From DATAQC01 sp039649175 (GTDB lineage Bacteria; Actinomycetota; Acidimicrobiia; Acidimicrobiales; AC-14): 64,000 nt of DNA. Positions 16,478 through 23,971 of the stretch are shown here, piece by piece. The first letter of the stretch is position 1; every line of letters begins with the position of its first letter. The stretch is taken from contig JBBWZS010000110.1 in NCBI GenBank assembly GCA_039649175.1, positions 1 through 64,000 of the forward strand, read 5' to 3'. A model generated the notes under the pieces. It was not told the DNA's origin and did not search any database. It worked only from the letters and a program-made list of their open reading frames with translations. Both the position numbers and the translations under genes were made by a program.

Positions 16478-19018
16478 ATGAGGCCTGGTCGCGCCGGGCG
16501 TGTTGCGCTGCGGCGTGGCCGTGGCCTGACGGCTGTCGCAGCAGTCACCGCCGCCGCGGTGATCGGCGCCCTCAGCGCGGCGACGACCACCCGGTCGGCG
16601 GCCGCCTCGGGCGCCCCCACGTCCGGCACTGCGGTGGTGACGGCAGTGGACACCTCCTTCGGCGGGGGGTTCGTCGCCACCAGCCTCTCTGACCTCGACG
16701 ACGAGGTGTTCGCCGTGGCGACCCAGCCCGACGGAGACACGCTGGTCGCCGGCCGCACGAACTTCGACCCGTTCCAGTTCCGTGGCGGCGCCGTCTTCGT
16801 GGCCCGCTACGGCAACGGCGGCATCCTCGACGCCACCTTCGGCACGGGAGGGTCCGTTGTCGTCGACACACCAGCCACCACGGACAGAGCCACGGCCATC
16901 GCCGTGCAGGGCGACGGCAAGATCGTGGTCGCCGCTCAGTACGCCGACCATCCGGCCATCATCAGGCTGACGGCGGCGGGCGGCCTCGACCCCGACTTCC
17001 AGGGGGGCATCGTGAGCGTCGCTGAAGCCCAGGGATCGGCCCTGGCCGTCGCCCTCCGCGCCGACGGCGGGATCGTCTTCGGCGGCGACAACATGGTCGT
17101 CGGCCGGCTGAACGCCGACGGCAGCCGCGACACCGGCTTCGGCAGCAACGGGATCGTGACGGGGACACTTCCCTCCGAGCTCATGGGCTACCTCGTCAAC
17201 GGGACAGCGGTCGTGACCACGGCGATCGCCATCCTCGCCGACGGGGGCCTGGTCGTTGGGGGCTACGTGGCCGCACCCGTGTTCGGTGGCGGGCCGAGTG
17301 ATCAGGCGTTCGTCGTTCGCTACCTGCCCTCGGGGCAGGCGGACGCCGCCTTCGGCCACGGCGGTGTCGCCTACACCGACCTCGACACTCCTTACGTCGA
17401 CCGTGGCACGCAGATCGCTGCCCTCGCCGTGCAGGCGGACGGCAAGATCGTCGCCACCGGTCAGGCGTACATCTTCGGGAGCCCGGCGTCGCCACCGGGG
17501 CTGCCGGGGCCCCCGCCCGCTTCTTCCATCCAGCACTCCAGCCTGCGGTCGGTCGCTCTGTTCCGGTACCTGCCCGACGGCTCCCCCGACACGACCCTGG
17601 CGGGGACCGGCCATGTCATCACCCGCGTGCCCGGCCAGACCGGCCCGGGAAGCGACGATCCCGCAGCCTCGACGACTCCCGAAACCGACAGCGTGGGACT
17701 AGCCATCACCCTCGATGCATCCGGCGGCATCCTCGTCGGCGGATGGTCCGCCGAACCGTTTCCGGAACCGCTGGTCGTGCGGTACTCGCCGTCCGGCCTC
17801 GTCGACACCACCTTCGGACGCATGGGCGTGCTCTCGGTCGACCGCGGGGGCGTCCAGGGACGCGTCAACGCCATGGCCTTCGACCCCGACGGAAGGCTGG
17901 TCCTGGCCGGCATGGCCCGCAGCGGCTGGTACGAGGCGCCGAACTACGGCGACGTCCTGGTCGGGCGGATCACGCCGGGGACGAGCACCGGCACGGTGTG
18001 GGCATGGGGATGGAACGGGGTCGGCCAGCTCGGCGACGGCACCACGACGGATCGTCATGCTCCTGTCCAGGTGCGCGGGCTGAGCGGCGTCGTGTCCGTG
18101 TCCGCGGGGCCGTGGAACACCCTTGCTGTCCGCGGTGACGGCACCGTGTGGGCATGGGGATGGAACGGGGTCGGCCAGCTCGGCGACGGGACGACCATCG
18201 ACAGGCACACCCCGATCCAGGTCCCTGGCCTGACGGGGGTGGTGGCGGTGGCGGCGGGGTACTACCACAGCCTGGCCCTGAAGGGTGATGGGACGGTCAT
18301 GGCGTGGGGATGGAACGGCGTCGGCCAGCTCGGCGACGGCACCAACCAGAGGCGGCTGACCCCGGCCGTCGTCCCGGGCATGAACGGGGTGATCTCGATC
18401 TCGTCCGGGTTGTTCCACAACCTCGCCCTCCGCGAGGATGGCACCGCGTGGGCGTGGGGCTACAACGGTCAGGGCCAGGTGGGCGACGGCACCACCGTCG
18501 ACCGCCACGTTCCCGTGCAGCTTCCCCCCAACTACTTCAACTACGCCTACGCCGCCGTCTCCGCCGGGTGGTTGCACAGCGTGAGTGTCAGCGACCAGTG
18601 GGAGATGCACAGTTGGGGCTGGAACGCGGTGGGCCAGGTGGCGCCCCCCGGGGGCGGCGACATCCCCACTCCCGACACCTACCTCGGCTCGGCCATGACG
18701 ATCTCCGCCGGCGGCTACCACAACCTCAACGTGCAGCGAGACGGCTCCGTCCACGGGAACGGGTGGAACGGCTTCGGACAGCTCGGGCCACCAGGTGGTC
18801 TCTCCAACCTCACGCACGTCTCGTCCATCAGCGCCGCCGGCCTCCACAGCCTGGCGGTGACATCCGACGGGGGCCTGTGGACGTGGGGCTGGAACAACTT
18901 CGGGCAGCTGGGCACGGGCACGACTGTCAGCGGGGCCACGCCCACCCTGGTTGCCACGATGCCAAACGTGGCGACGGCCGTCGGCGGTGCCTACCACTCG
19001 GTGGCCACTCGCCGGTAG
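16478..19018 (+). CDS. Secreted delta-60 repeat / RCC1-repeat beta-propeller protein
   Basis: An 846-residue exported protein. An Arg-rich N-terminus with a hydrophobic core (about residues 15-42) is a signal peptide. Residues about 55-505 hold delta-60 repeats with the recurring pattern ...DGKIVVAA...RL...G.LD..FG. Residues about 505-846 hold RCC1-like repeats built around WAWGWNGVGQLGDGTT. The first three RCC1 units are nearly identical at DNA level, around 17996, 18148 and 18298. Such propellers are usually protein- or carbohydrate-interaction platforms on the cell surface. No enzymatic motif was seen. Confidence 0.88.
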   Translation: MRPGRAGRVALRRGRGLTAVAAVTAAAVIGALSAATTTRSAAASGAPTSGTAVVTAVDTSFGGGFVATSLSDLDDEVFAVATQPDGDTLVAGRTNFDPFQFRGGAVFVARYGNGGILDATFGTGGSVVVDTPATTDRATAIAVQGDGKIVVAAQYADHPAIIRLTAAGGLDPDFQGGIVSVAEAQGSALAVALRADGGIVFGGDNMVVGRLNADGSRDTGFGSNGIVTGTLPSELMGYLVNGTAVVTTAIAILADGGLVVGGYVAAPVFGGGPSDQAFVVRYLPSGQADAAFGHGGVAYTDLDTPYVDRGTQIAALAVQADGKIVATGQAYIFGSPASPPGLPGPPPASSIQHSSLRSVALFRYLPDGSPDTTLAGTGHVITRVPGQTGPGSDDPAASTTPETDSVGLAITLDASGGILVGGWSAEPFPEPLVVRYSPSGLVDTTFGRMGVLSVDRGGVQGRVNAMAFDPDGRLVLAGMARSGWYEAPNYGDVLVGRITPGTSTGTVWAWGWNGVGQLGDGTTTDRHAPVQVRGLSGVVSVSAGPWNTLAVRGDGTVWAWGWNGVGQLGDGTTIDRHTPIQVPGLTGVVAVAAGYYHSLALKGDGTVMAWGWNGVGQLGDGTNQRRLTPAVVPGMNGVISISSGLFHNLALREDGTAWAWGYNGQGQVGDGTTVDRHVPVQLPPNYFNYAYAAVSAGWLHSVSVSDQWEMHSWGWNAVGQVAPPGGGDIPTPDTYLGSAMTISAGGYHNLNVQRDGSVHGNGWNGFGQLGPPGGLSNLTHVSSISAAGLHSLAVTSDGGLWTWGWNNFGQLGTGTTVSGATPTLVATMPNVATAVGGAYHSVATRR
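17996..18345 (+). repeat. Near-identical RCC1-coding DNA repeats
   Basis: Three units of about 150 bp each begin with GTGTGGGCATGGGGATGG or a close variant and continue into a segment encoding NGVGQLGDGT. The cores of the first two units are identical over more than 40 nt. Such recent-looking internal duplication can vary repeat number by recombination. Confidence 0.75.
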
Positions 19019-19046
19019 GCCCTCTTCGGGCCGGTCGCCGGCTGGT

Positions 19047-19123
19047 TGGTGGGCGCTGAGGGACTCGAACCCCCGACCGCCGCCTTGTAAGGGCGGTGCT
19101 CTTGCCAGCTGAGCTAAGCGCCC
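19047..19123 (-). tRNA. tRNA-Val (anticodon TAC)
   Basis: A complete minus-strand cloverleaf: acceptor arm GGGCGCT/AGCGCCC with discriminator A and encoded CCA, D arm GCTCAGCTGGCAAGAGC, anticodon stem CCGCC/GGCGG around CTTACAA, and T arm GGGGGTTCGAGTCCCTC. The anticodon TAC specifies valine. Confidence 0.96.
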
Positions 19124-19163
19124 CCGAGCGCGCCCAGGCTACCGGGCGACGGTCCGGGTCAGG

Positions 19164-19652
19164 TCAGGCCAGGGGCGGCCGGTTGGCCCGACCCAGCTCC
19201 ACCAGGGCACTGGCCGCCTCTTCGCCCAGTCGCGGTAGGTCCTGCTGCTGGAACCACCCCACCTCGACGATCTCGACCGACTGGGGGCGGGGCTCGAGGG
19301 GGCCGACGCCGTCGGGCAGGCGGGCGCTGTAGATGACGTCGACCCGGCGATAGCGGGGATCGACGACGACTTTGGGGTTGTCGTCGAGATCGAGCTTCAG
19401 GCCGATCTCCTCCAACGCCTCGCGAGCGGCACCGTCGATGGCGTCCTCCCCCCGCTTCAGCAGGCCCCCTGGGAACCCCCATCCCCGCCGGTAGGAGTGG
19501 CGGACGAGGAGCAGGGCCCCGTCGCCCCGTTCCACCACGCACATGGCACCCACCCGGAACGCCGGGGTCAACAGCCGTACCGACGCAAACCGGAGCCGCT
19601 TGGGCAGGCGACCGAAACCCCTGAGCAGCAGGAGCTTGAGGCGGGCGATCAC
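19164..19652 (-). CDS. NUDIX hydrolase
   Basis: A 162-residue NUDIX-domain protein. The full Nudix box is present (about residues 63-85): GG...REALEEIGL. It is preceded by GWGFPGG, as in ADP-sugar or mutT-like pyrophosphatases. An N-terminal basic helix (RLKLLLLRGFGRLPKRLRF) may be membrane- or nucleic-acid-facing. The start is uncertain: GTG 19652 is the best candidate after the stop of the upstream monophosphatase gene. Confidence 0.85.
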   Translation of the reverse strand: MIARLKLLLLRGFGRLPKRLRFASVRLLTPAFRVGAMCVVERGDGALLLVRHSYRRGWGFPGGLLKRGEDAIDGAAREALEEIGLKLDLDDNPKVVVDPRYRRVDVIYSARLPDGVGPLEPRPQSVEIVEVGWFQQQDLPRLGEEAASALVELGRANRPPLA

Positions 19653-19689
19653 CGGAGGGCCCGTCGTCGACAGAACCAGCGGACAAGGG

Positions 19690-20520
19690 TCACGAGAAGC
19701 GGGAGCGGGCGGCGACGGCTTCGGCCAGCAACTCCGGCGTCGCCGCCGCCACCGGGGAGCGGCGCTCGCCGGGCAGGCGGGTGACCAGGTCGCGTCCGCT
19801 GAGGTCGACGATGGGCGCCCCCGCCTCGGTGCACACCAACATGGCCCCGAGGTAGTCCCACGGGCCGTGCGTGCCGACACTGCAGTCGATGTAGGCATCG
19901 AGATGCCCACAGGCCACGGCGCACAGATCGAGGGCCACCGCCCCCAGGGCCCGCACCTGTCGCCACCCCAGGGCCTGGGGAGGTGTGCTGGTCACGGCCA
20001 CCATGGCCTCGGCCAACACCAGGCAGCCGCTCGGGCCCGGCACCCCTCTCAGGGGGCCGCTCGGGCCCGGTACCTGTCCCCCGCTCAGGGGGCCGCTCAG
20101 GCCCCCGGCACCGGCGGGGCTCATCACCACGCCGTTGCGCCGGGCGCCACCGCCGCGCAGGGCGCTGAAGTGCTCACCGGTGGCCTGGTTCACGACGACG
20201 GCAGCCAACGGGCCGTCGGCGTCGAGGGCACACAGGCTGGTGGCGAACCAGGGAAGTCCCCGGGCGGCGTTGGTCGAGCCGTCGACCGGGTCGACCACGA
20301 CGAGCACGTCGCGCTCGGACGACGTGAGGCCGCTCTCCTCGCTGAGCACGCCGAAGCCGGCGCCGAGGAGGACCTCGAGGGCGGCGGCGTCGGCCGCCAA
20401 ATCGCAGCCGTACTGACCCTCCCGGGTCCCCACCGGTCCCCAATAGTCGAGGTCGTCGAGGGCCGACCGTACGGCGCGCGCCGTCTCGTCGAGAACCTCG
20501 AGGATCTGGTCGCCCTCCAC
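19690..20520 (-). CDS. Inositol monophosphatase family protein with repeat insertion
   Basis: A 276-residue IMPase-fold phosphatase starting at GTG 20520. Metal-binding motifs are LSEESG (E61-E62), DPVDGSTNAARG (D77, D80) and the C-terminal GPWDYLGAMLVCTEAGA. It hydrolyses inositol-1-phosphate, histidinol phosphate, PAP or FBP-type substrates; the sequence does not decide. Residues about 136-166 are a Gly/Pro/Ser-rich insertion (GPLSG, GPSGPLRG) encoded by a 30-bp tandem repeat that is not part of the family fold. The NUDIX gene follows. Confidence 0.85.
   Translation of the reverse strand: MEGDQILEVLDETARAVRSALDDLDYWGPVGTREGQYGCDLAADAAALEVLLGAGFGVLSEESGLTSSERDVLVVVDPVDGSTNAARGLPWFATSLCALDADGPLAAVVVNQATGEHFSALRGGGARRNGVVMSPAGAGGLSGPLSGGQVPGPSGPLRGVPGPSGCLVLAEAMVAVTSTPPQALGWRQVRALGAVALDLCAVACGHLDAYIDCSVGTHGPWDYLGAMLVCTEAGAPIVDLSGRDLVTRLPGERRSPVAAATPELLAEAVAARSRFS
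20026..20112. repeat. 30-bp-period in-frame repeat inside the monophosphatase gene
   Basis: GCCGCTCGGGCCCGG occurs at 20026-20040 and 20056-20070, exactly 30 bp apart, with flanking CTCAGGGGGCCGCTC copies continuing to about 20112. Read in the gene it encodes GPSGPL-type decapeptides. The same unit occurs in the carboxyltransferase gene near 36.9 kb. Confidence 0.75.
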
Positions 20521-20600
20521 CCGGTGGACCCTACTGTCGCCTCGTTGGCCGGGCGTTCCGTGGCCTACGCTCGACCCGTCCCCTTTCCAGGAGGTAGCGC

Positions 20601-21158
20601 TTGGCCGCCATCGACGTGGCCGGCTATGTGGCCGAGCTCAAGGACCACGCGGTCGACCACGGCTTCCATGTCCACGACGAGCGCCACTTCGTGGAGACCT
20701 ACTCCCTCCGCCAGGTGTGGGAGGTCGACCTGCACCCCGAGGAGGGCTGTGGTGGGCCTCTCGACCTGCACCTGGCCCTCGAGGTGGAGCCCCGGGTGCT
20801 CCTGGCCTTCGAAGACGTCGTGGCCGACCTGCCCGAGGAGGACGAGCCGGCCGACACCTTCCACTTCCCCTTGATCTTCACCTGGGCCCTGCCGCCGTTG
20901 CCCAAAGGGCCCGACCTGCTCCTCCTGGCCACCGAGCTGGCCGGCGTGGGTGGCCCCGAGCTGCCCCTCGAGGTGTCGGCCATCGACTCGTTCGGTTCGG
21001 TGACCGACGCCCCTGAGCGCAGCCTCACCGTCGTGGCCCGCCAGCAGGTGTCGTTGGCGCGGGTCCTCGCCGGCGAGGAGCTGCTCTGCGAGGTCTTCGA
21101 CAGCTGCCTGGCTGTCAGCCGCTTCGTCCTGAACCAGGCCACCGACTGGGGCGTCTGA
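20601..21158 (+). CDS. Conserved-looking hypothetical protein
   Basis: A 185-residue acidic protein with no recognised motif or membrane segment. TTG 20601 is taken as start because AGGAGG sits 6 nt upstream and the reading frame has strong GC3 bias throughout. The sequence alternates beta-type segments such as WEVDLHPEEGCGG and HLALEVEPRVLLAFEDV. It is divergent from the monophosphatase gene. A strong promoter for a downstream structured element begins just after its stop. Confidence 0.7.
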   Translation: MAAIDVAGYVAELKDHAVDHGFHVHDERHFVETYSLRQVWEVDLHPEEGCGGPLDLHLALEVEPRVLLAFEDVVADLPEEDEPADTFHFPLIFTWALPPLPKGPDLLLLATELAGVGGPELPLEVSAIDSFGSVTDAPERSLTVVARQQVSLARVLAGEELLCEVFDSCLAVSRFVLNQATDWGV

Positions 21159-21165
21159 AAACTCC

Positions 21166-21194
21166 TTGACGCCACCCGGCGGGCGCCGTATCTT
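21166..21194 (+). promoter_or_regulatory. Strong sigma70-type promoter
   Basis: TTGACG at 21166-21171 and TATCTT at 21189-21194 are separated by exactly 17 nt. Predicted transcription start is near 21200, at the 5' arm of the structured element below. It may drive that element and tRNA-Leu. Confidence 0.6.
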
Positions 21195-21196
21195 GA

Positions 21197-21270
21197 GATC
21201 GAGCCCCGAGGGGGGGACCGAGGAGCGGCCCGAAAGGGCCACACCGAGGAAGCTTCCTTGGGGCTCGATC
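21197..21270 (+). ncRNA. Candidate structured RNA upstream of tRNA-Leu
   Basis: Eleven perfectly complementary bases close the element (GATCGAGCCCC 21197-21207 with GGGGCTCGATC 21260-21270). Inside lie GGCCC-GAAA-GGGCC, a GNRA-capped hairpin (21227-21240), and the 12-bp palindrome AGGAAGCTTCCT (21247-21258). The motif ACCGAGGA occurs twice. A TTGACG-17-TATCTT promoter places the transcript start at the closing stem. It matches no RNA family I recognise (not 4.5S, tmRNA, RNase P or a known riboswitch). It could also be a processed 5' leader of the tRNA transcript. Confidence 0.45.
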
Positions 21271-21321
21271 GCGTCACCACCGCACCGGAGGCACACCGGC
21301 TAGCGTTCGCAGCGACGACCG

Positions 21322-21404
21322 GCCCGGATGGCGGAACGGTAGACGCGGAGGACTCAAAATCCTTTGTCCGAAAGGGCGTGCGGGTTCGAATCCCGCTCCG
21401 GGCA
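21322..21404 (+). tRNA. tRNA-Leu (anticodon CAA)
   Basis: A class II tRNA with a long variable arm. The acceptor is GCCCGGA/TCCGGGC with discriminator A, the anticodon loop CTCAAAA carries CAA, and the T arm is GCGGGTTCGAATCCCGC. CCA is not encoded. It is a typical integration target and is followed by an accessory-looking stretch. Confidence 0.96.
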
Positions 21405-21590
21405 CGACCATTTCGCTATAGACATGCTGGTCAGAGCGTTTCTGCTGTGCGTGGGATGTATCGAAGTGCTCGCCGTGGTCACAACCGGGTCACAACTGAT
21501 TCACGCGAGAGCGGAGCCGACCTGACCCCGAGCGCGGGCGAGACGCGTGCCGGTCAGGTCCGCTGACGGCTCGCCAGTCAAAATGGTCCT

Positions 21591-21848
21591 GTGCCGAGTC
21601 GCGCCCGTCACCCGAAGAAGGATGTCGAGCGCGCACTGCGGTTTGCCGAGGAGGTGGACTGGACCGTGACGCCAACTGCGCCCGGCCACCGGTGGGGCGT
21701 GATGTTCTGCGCCTTCCGAGGTGGCGGCGGCTGCCGAGTCTCGATCTGGTCGACCCCGAAGAACCCGACCAACCACGCCAACCGCCTGCGCCAGGCCGTG
21801 CGAAACTGTCCCCACGCAGGCCCGCCCGAAGGTGGCTCGAACCGATGA
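21591..21848 (+). CDS. HicA-like small protein (putative toxin of a two-gene cassette)
   Basis: An 85-residue basic protein starting at GTG 21591, with KKDVERALRFAEEVDWTV, GHRWGVMFC and a Cys-containing CRVSIWSTPKNP segment. It resembles HicA-like proteins encoded with a partner of the type found next door, but the assignment is by appearance only. Its TGA overlaps the ATG of the next gene as ATGA, so the two are translationally coupled. Confidence 0.6.
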   Translation: MPSRARHPKKDVERALRFAEEVDWTVTPTAPGHRWGVMFCAFRGGGGCRVSIWSTPKNPTNHANRLRQAVRNCPHAGPPEGGSNR

Positions 21849-22102
21849 CCCATTTCAGCTTCACCCTCACGATCGAAGGCGCCGATGTCCAGACGGACGA
21901 GGCGCAGGACGCGCTGTTCGGAGCCGGTTGCGACGATGCCACCTTCGTGACAGCGAATCATGCGCAGACCGTCGGATTCGATCGCGAGGCGGTCGACTTC
22001 GCGGAGGCGGTTGCGAGTGCGATCAAGGCGGTTGAGTCAGCTGTGCCGGGCGCACGTGTCATTCAGGTTCATCGCGACCAGGATGTCGCTGCAGCCAGCT
22101 AG
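21845..22102 (+). CDS. Putative partner/antitoxin of the HicA-like cassette
   Basis: An 85-residue acidic protein (MTHFSFTLTIEGADVQ, GAGCDDATF, FDREAVDFAEAV). Relatives as I recall them carry an extra C-terminal helix-turn-helix after the GARVIQV-like segment. Here the frame ends shortly after that point (HRDQDVAAAS), so the DNA-binding part may have been lost. ATG 21845 overlaps the stop of the preceding gene. Codon use is less GC-biased than in neighbouring housekeeping genes. Confidence 0.55.
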   Translation: MTHFSFTLTIEGADVQTDEAQDALFGAGCDDATFVTANHAQTVGFDREAVDFAEAVASAIKAVESAVPGARVIQVHRDQDVAAAS

Positions 22103-22134
22103 GAGTCAGCAGGCAGGGTGACGAGGATGTCCTC

Positions 22135-22692
22135 CTAATTGGCCCTCGGCGGACTTGTGCGAGACCCGCTCGCTTGCACCACGCCGACGATACCGACGAC
22201 TGCGGCCACGGCGAGCACGTACAGGCCGCTTCCGTAACTCGTCACGATCAGGTCAGAGCTGGCATTGGCTGTCGCGAAGCGACTACTCGCGTCGGAGAAC
22301 TCGAAGGCGGTCAGAGCTCCAAGGGCGAGGCACAGGAGTATGCCCGCGATGAGGGTGGACCGGCTTGCCGCGCGTTGGAGCTGCACTAGGCCCAGCACGC
22401 CGAGGGCCGCTCCGAGCCCTGCCGTGAGCAAGCCGTCGCCACCACCATCCAGCCCCGACCTCGTGATCGTGCCGACAAACGGGGCCGTCAGGCTGATCCA
22501 TGGCAGGAATGAGCCGAGTATGGCGAGCCCGCCACTGACGAGGAGAATGACTCCCGGCGTCTTGTTGACCAGACTGGGTGCTGGCGGAGGAGGCGCAGCC
22601 GGGCTGGGGGCGACAGCGGGTTGTGAGGTCGGCGGATACCACCGCCCGTCGCTCGCTTGCCACCAGCCTTCGCGAGGTCCGGAGAGACTCAT
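22135..22692 (-). CDS. Membrane protein with DUF2510-like N-terminus
   Basis: A 185-residue protein. The N-terminal EGWWQASDGRWYPP is the short Trp-rich DUF2510-like motif frequent in actinobacterial, especially acidimicrobial, membrane proteins. A Pro/Ala linker follows, then about four hydrophobic helices (residues 46-65, 86-104, 112-130 and 152-172). Start ATG 22692. No catalytic motif; function unknown. Confidence 0.75.
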   Translation of the reverse strand: MSLSGPREGWWQASDGRWYPPTSQPAVAPSPAAPPPPAPSLVNKTPGVILLVSGGLAILGSFLPWISLTAPFVGTITRSGLDGGGDGLLTAGLGAALGVLGLVQLQRAASRSTLIAGILLCLALGALTAFEFSDASSRFATANASSDLIVTSYGSGLYVLAVAAVVGIVGVVQASGSRTSPPRAN

Positions 22693-22762
22693 TTCCCGCT
22701 CCCGTCGCTGTTGTCACCAGCGACTTAGGCCGCCAGTCGAACCCTACTCCTGAGGCCCGCAA

Positions 22763-23011
22763 CTACCGCGCTGGTTCTTCTCCGTCGGACTCGAATGGCG
22801 GGAGCAGCTGGCCGAGGGTGCCCGGCGCGATGACGTGCGTCTCGAGGGGCTGCCTCAGCGTGACCTTGCGGACCCGCATGACCGGCCCACCTTGTGGGCC
22901 CAGCTCGCGGGCCGTGGATAAGCTTGTAGAGGGTGCGGATCCCGGTGCCGAGCTTCGGGCCCGCTTCTTGTGCAGGACCTTCGGTGCGACAGCGGCGACT
23001 ATCCCGGCCAA
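22763..23011 (-). CDS. Possible small gene or gene remnant
   Basis: The 22693-23132 interval otherwise holds nothing identifiable. This 82-residue frame (ATG 23011) has a C-terminal half with strong GC3 bias and protein-like sequence (RVRKVTLRQPLETHVIAPG), but its N-terminal half looks random. It may be a short gene starting at the internal ATG, or a decayed fragment in the accessory pocket after tRNA-Leu. No family recognised. Confidence 0.3.
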   Translation of the reverse strand: MAGIVAAVAPKVLHKKRARSSAPGSAPSTSLSTARELGPQGGPVMRVRKVTLRQPLETHVIAPGTLGQLLPPFESDGEEPAR

Positions 23012-23132
23012 GCGGCCATCTGGGCGAGGACGTCGCCATGGGGTCGTTGAGCGGCCGGTCGATTTGCCGGGGCCCGACGGTCAATGGTTCCACCGCGCCT
23101 ACGGTCACACGTAATGGTCTGACCTTCGACGT

Positions 23133-23672
23133 CTAACTCCTCCCTGTCGCCTTCTTCGAGGCCTTCTTGGCGGGGGCCTTCGTTGCGGAGGCCTTCTTTG
23201 CGGGCGCTCGTTTCGCAGTTGCAGTTGCACCGCCGGCAGTCGCTGCTTTCCTGGGCACGGGCGTTCGCTTACGCGGGGGATGCGCAGTAGCGGCCTCTGC
23301 CCTCGCATTCGCCGACCTCCGCGACCCCGCCCCCGCTGCCGGCGCTGCCGGCCCTCGCCGCGGCTTCAGGATCTCCAAGATGGGCTGTGTCAGAGTTGTC
23401 AGGTTCTCGAGGACGCCAAACTCTTCGACGACGGACTCGGCGAACTCGGGGACCCGCCCTTCGAACAGGTCCGACTGCCCGAAGCGCTGCATGGACTCGA
23501 GGTCATCCCAGAAGTAGATCCCGCCGTAGCGATTACCGCCCTCGTTCTCGAGCCAGATCTTGGCCAGAAGCCCCGGCACTCCGGCGATGCGTCCCGCCAG
23601 GTGGTTGGCGACATCCAGGTAATCCGCTTCGTCGATCCCTTGCAGGCTGTAGGTGATCACCTGGATGTACAT
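23133..23672 (-). CDS. YdhR/ABM-type domain fused to a histone-H1-like Lys/Ala tail
   Basis: A 179-residue protein. Residues 1-95 look like a small ferredoxin-like-fold monooxygenase (YdhR/ABM) domain: VITYSLQGIDEADYL, GVPGLLAKIWLE, GGIYFWDDLESMQRF. Residues about 105-179 are a low-complexity basic tail rich in KKA, KRAPAKK and PARK-like repeats, as in histone H1-like and mycobacterial HupB tails. Such tails usually bind DNA or polyphosphate. Start ATG 23672. The combination is unusual. Confidence 0.75.
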   Translation of the reverse strand: MYIQVITYSLQGIDEADYLDVANHLAGRIAGVPGLLAKIWLENEGGNRYGGIYFWDDLESMQRFGQSDLFEGRVPEFAESVVEEFGVLENLTTLTQPILEILKPRRGPAAPAAGAGSRRSANARAEAATAHPPRKRTPVPRKAATAGGATATAKRAPAKKASATKAPAKKASKKATGRS

Positions 23673-23971
23673 GCTCGTGCCCTCCCTACTCGTTGTTGAC
23701 GGTTCCTACCCCGCCGACCTCCACGCCTACCCGCCCATGCCGACCGCCCGACCCTTCGTGGACGGACGCCGCTTCGGGTCACGGACGACGTCCGGGATCA
23801 CTGCCTCCCAGATGCCGTTTCGGTGATTTTCCGCCGGGGTAAGAGGTGCCGAGACAGCCCACGTGTGCGCACGACGTCGCTAGCCACCATGAAAACCACG
23901 AGCCACCTCTGTCCGTCTCTTCCAGCAGCCAGTCCGTCGCCGGCGATGCGGTCGGCGCTGCGGCGGACCGC

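Noticed and set aside
21322..21404. tRNA-Leu as the attachment site of an intact integrative element
   Set aside because: No integrase, excisionase or duplicated tRNA 3' end was seen downstream within the window.
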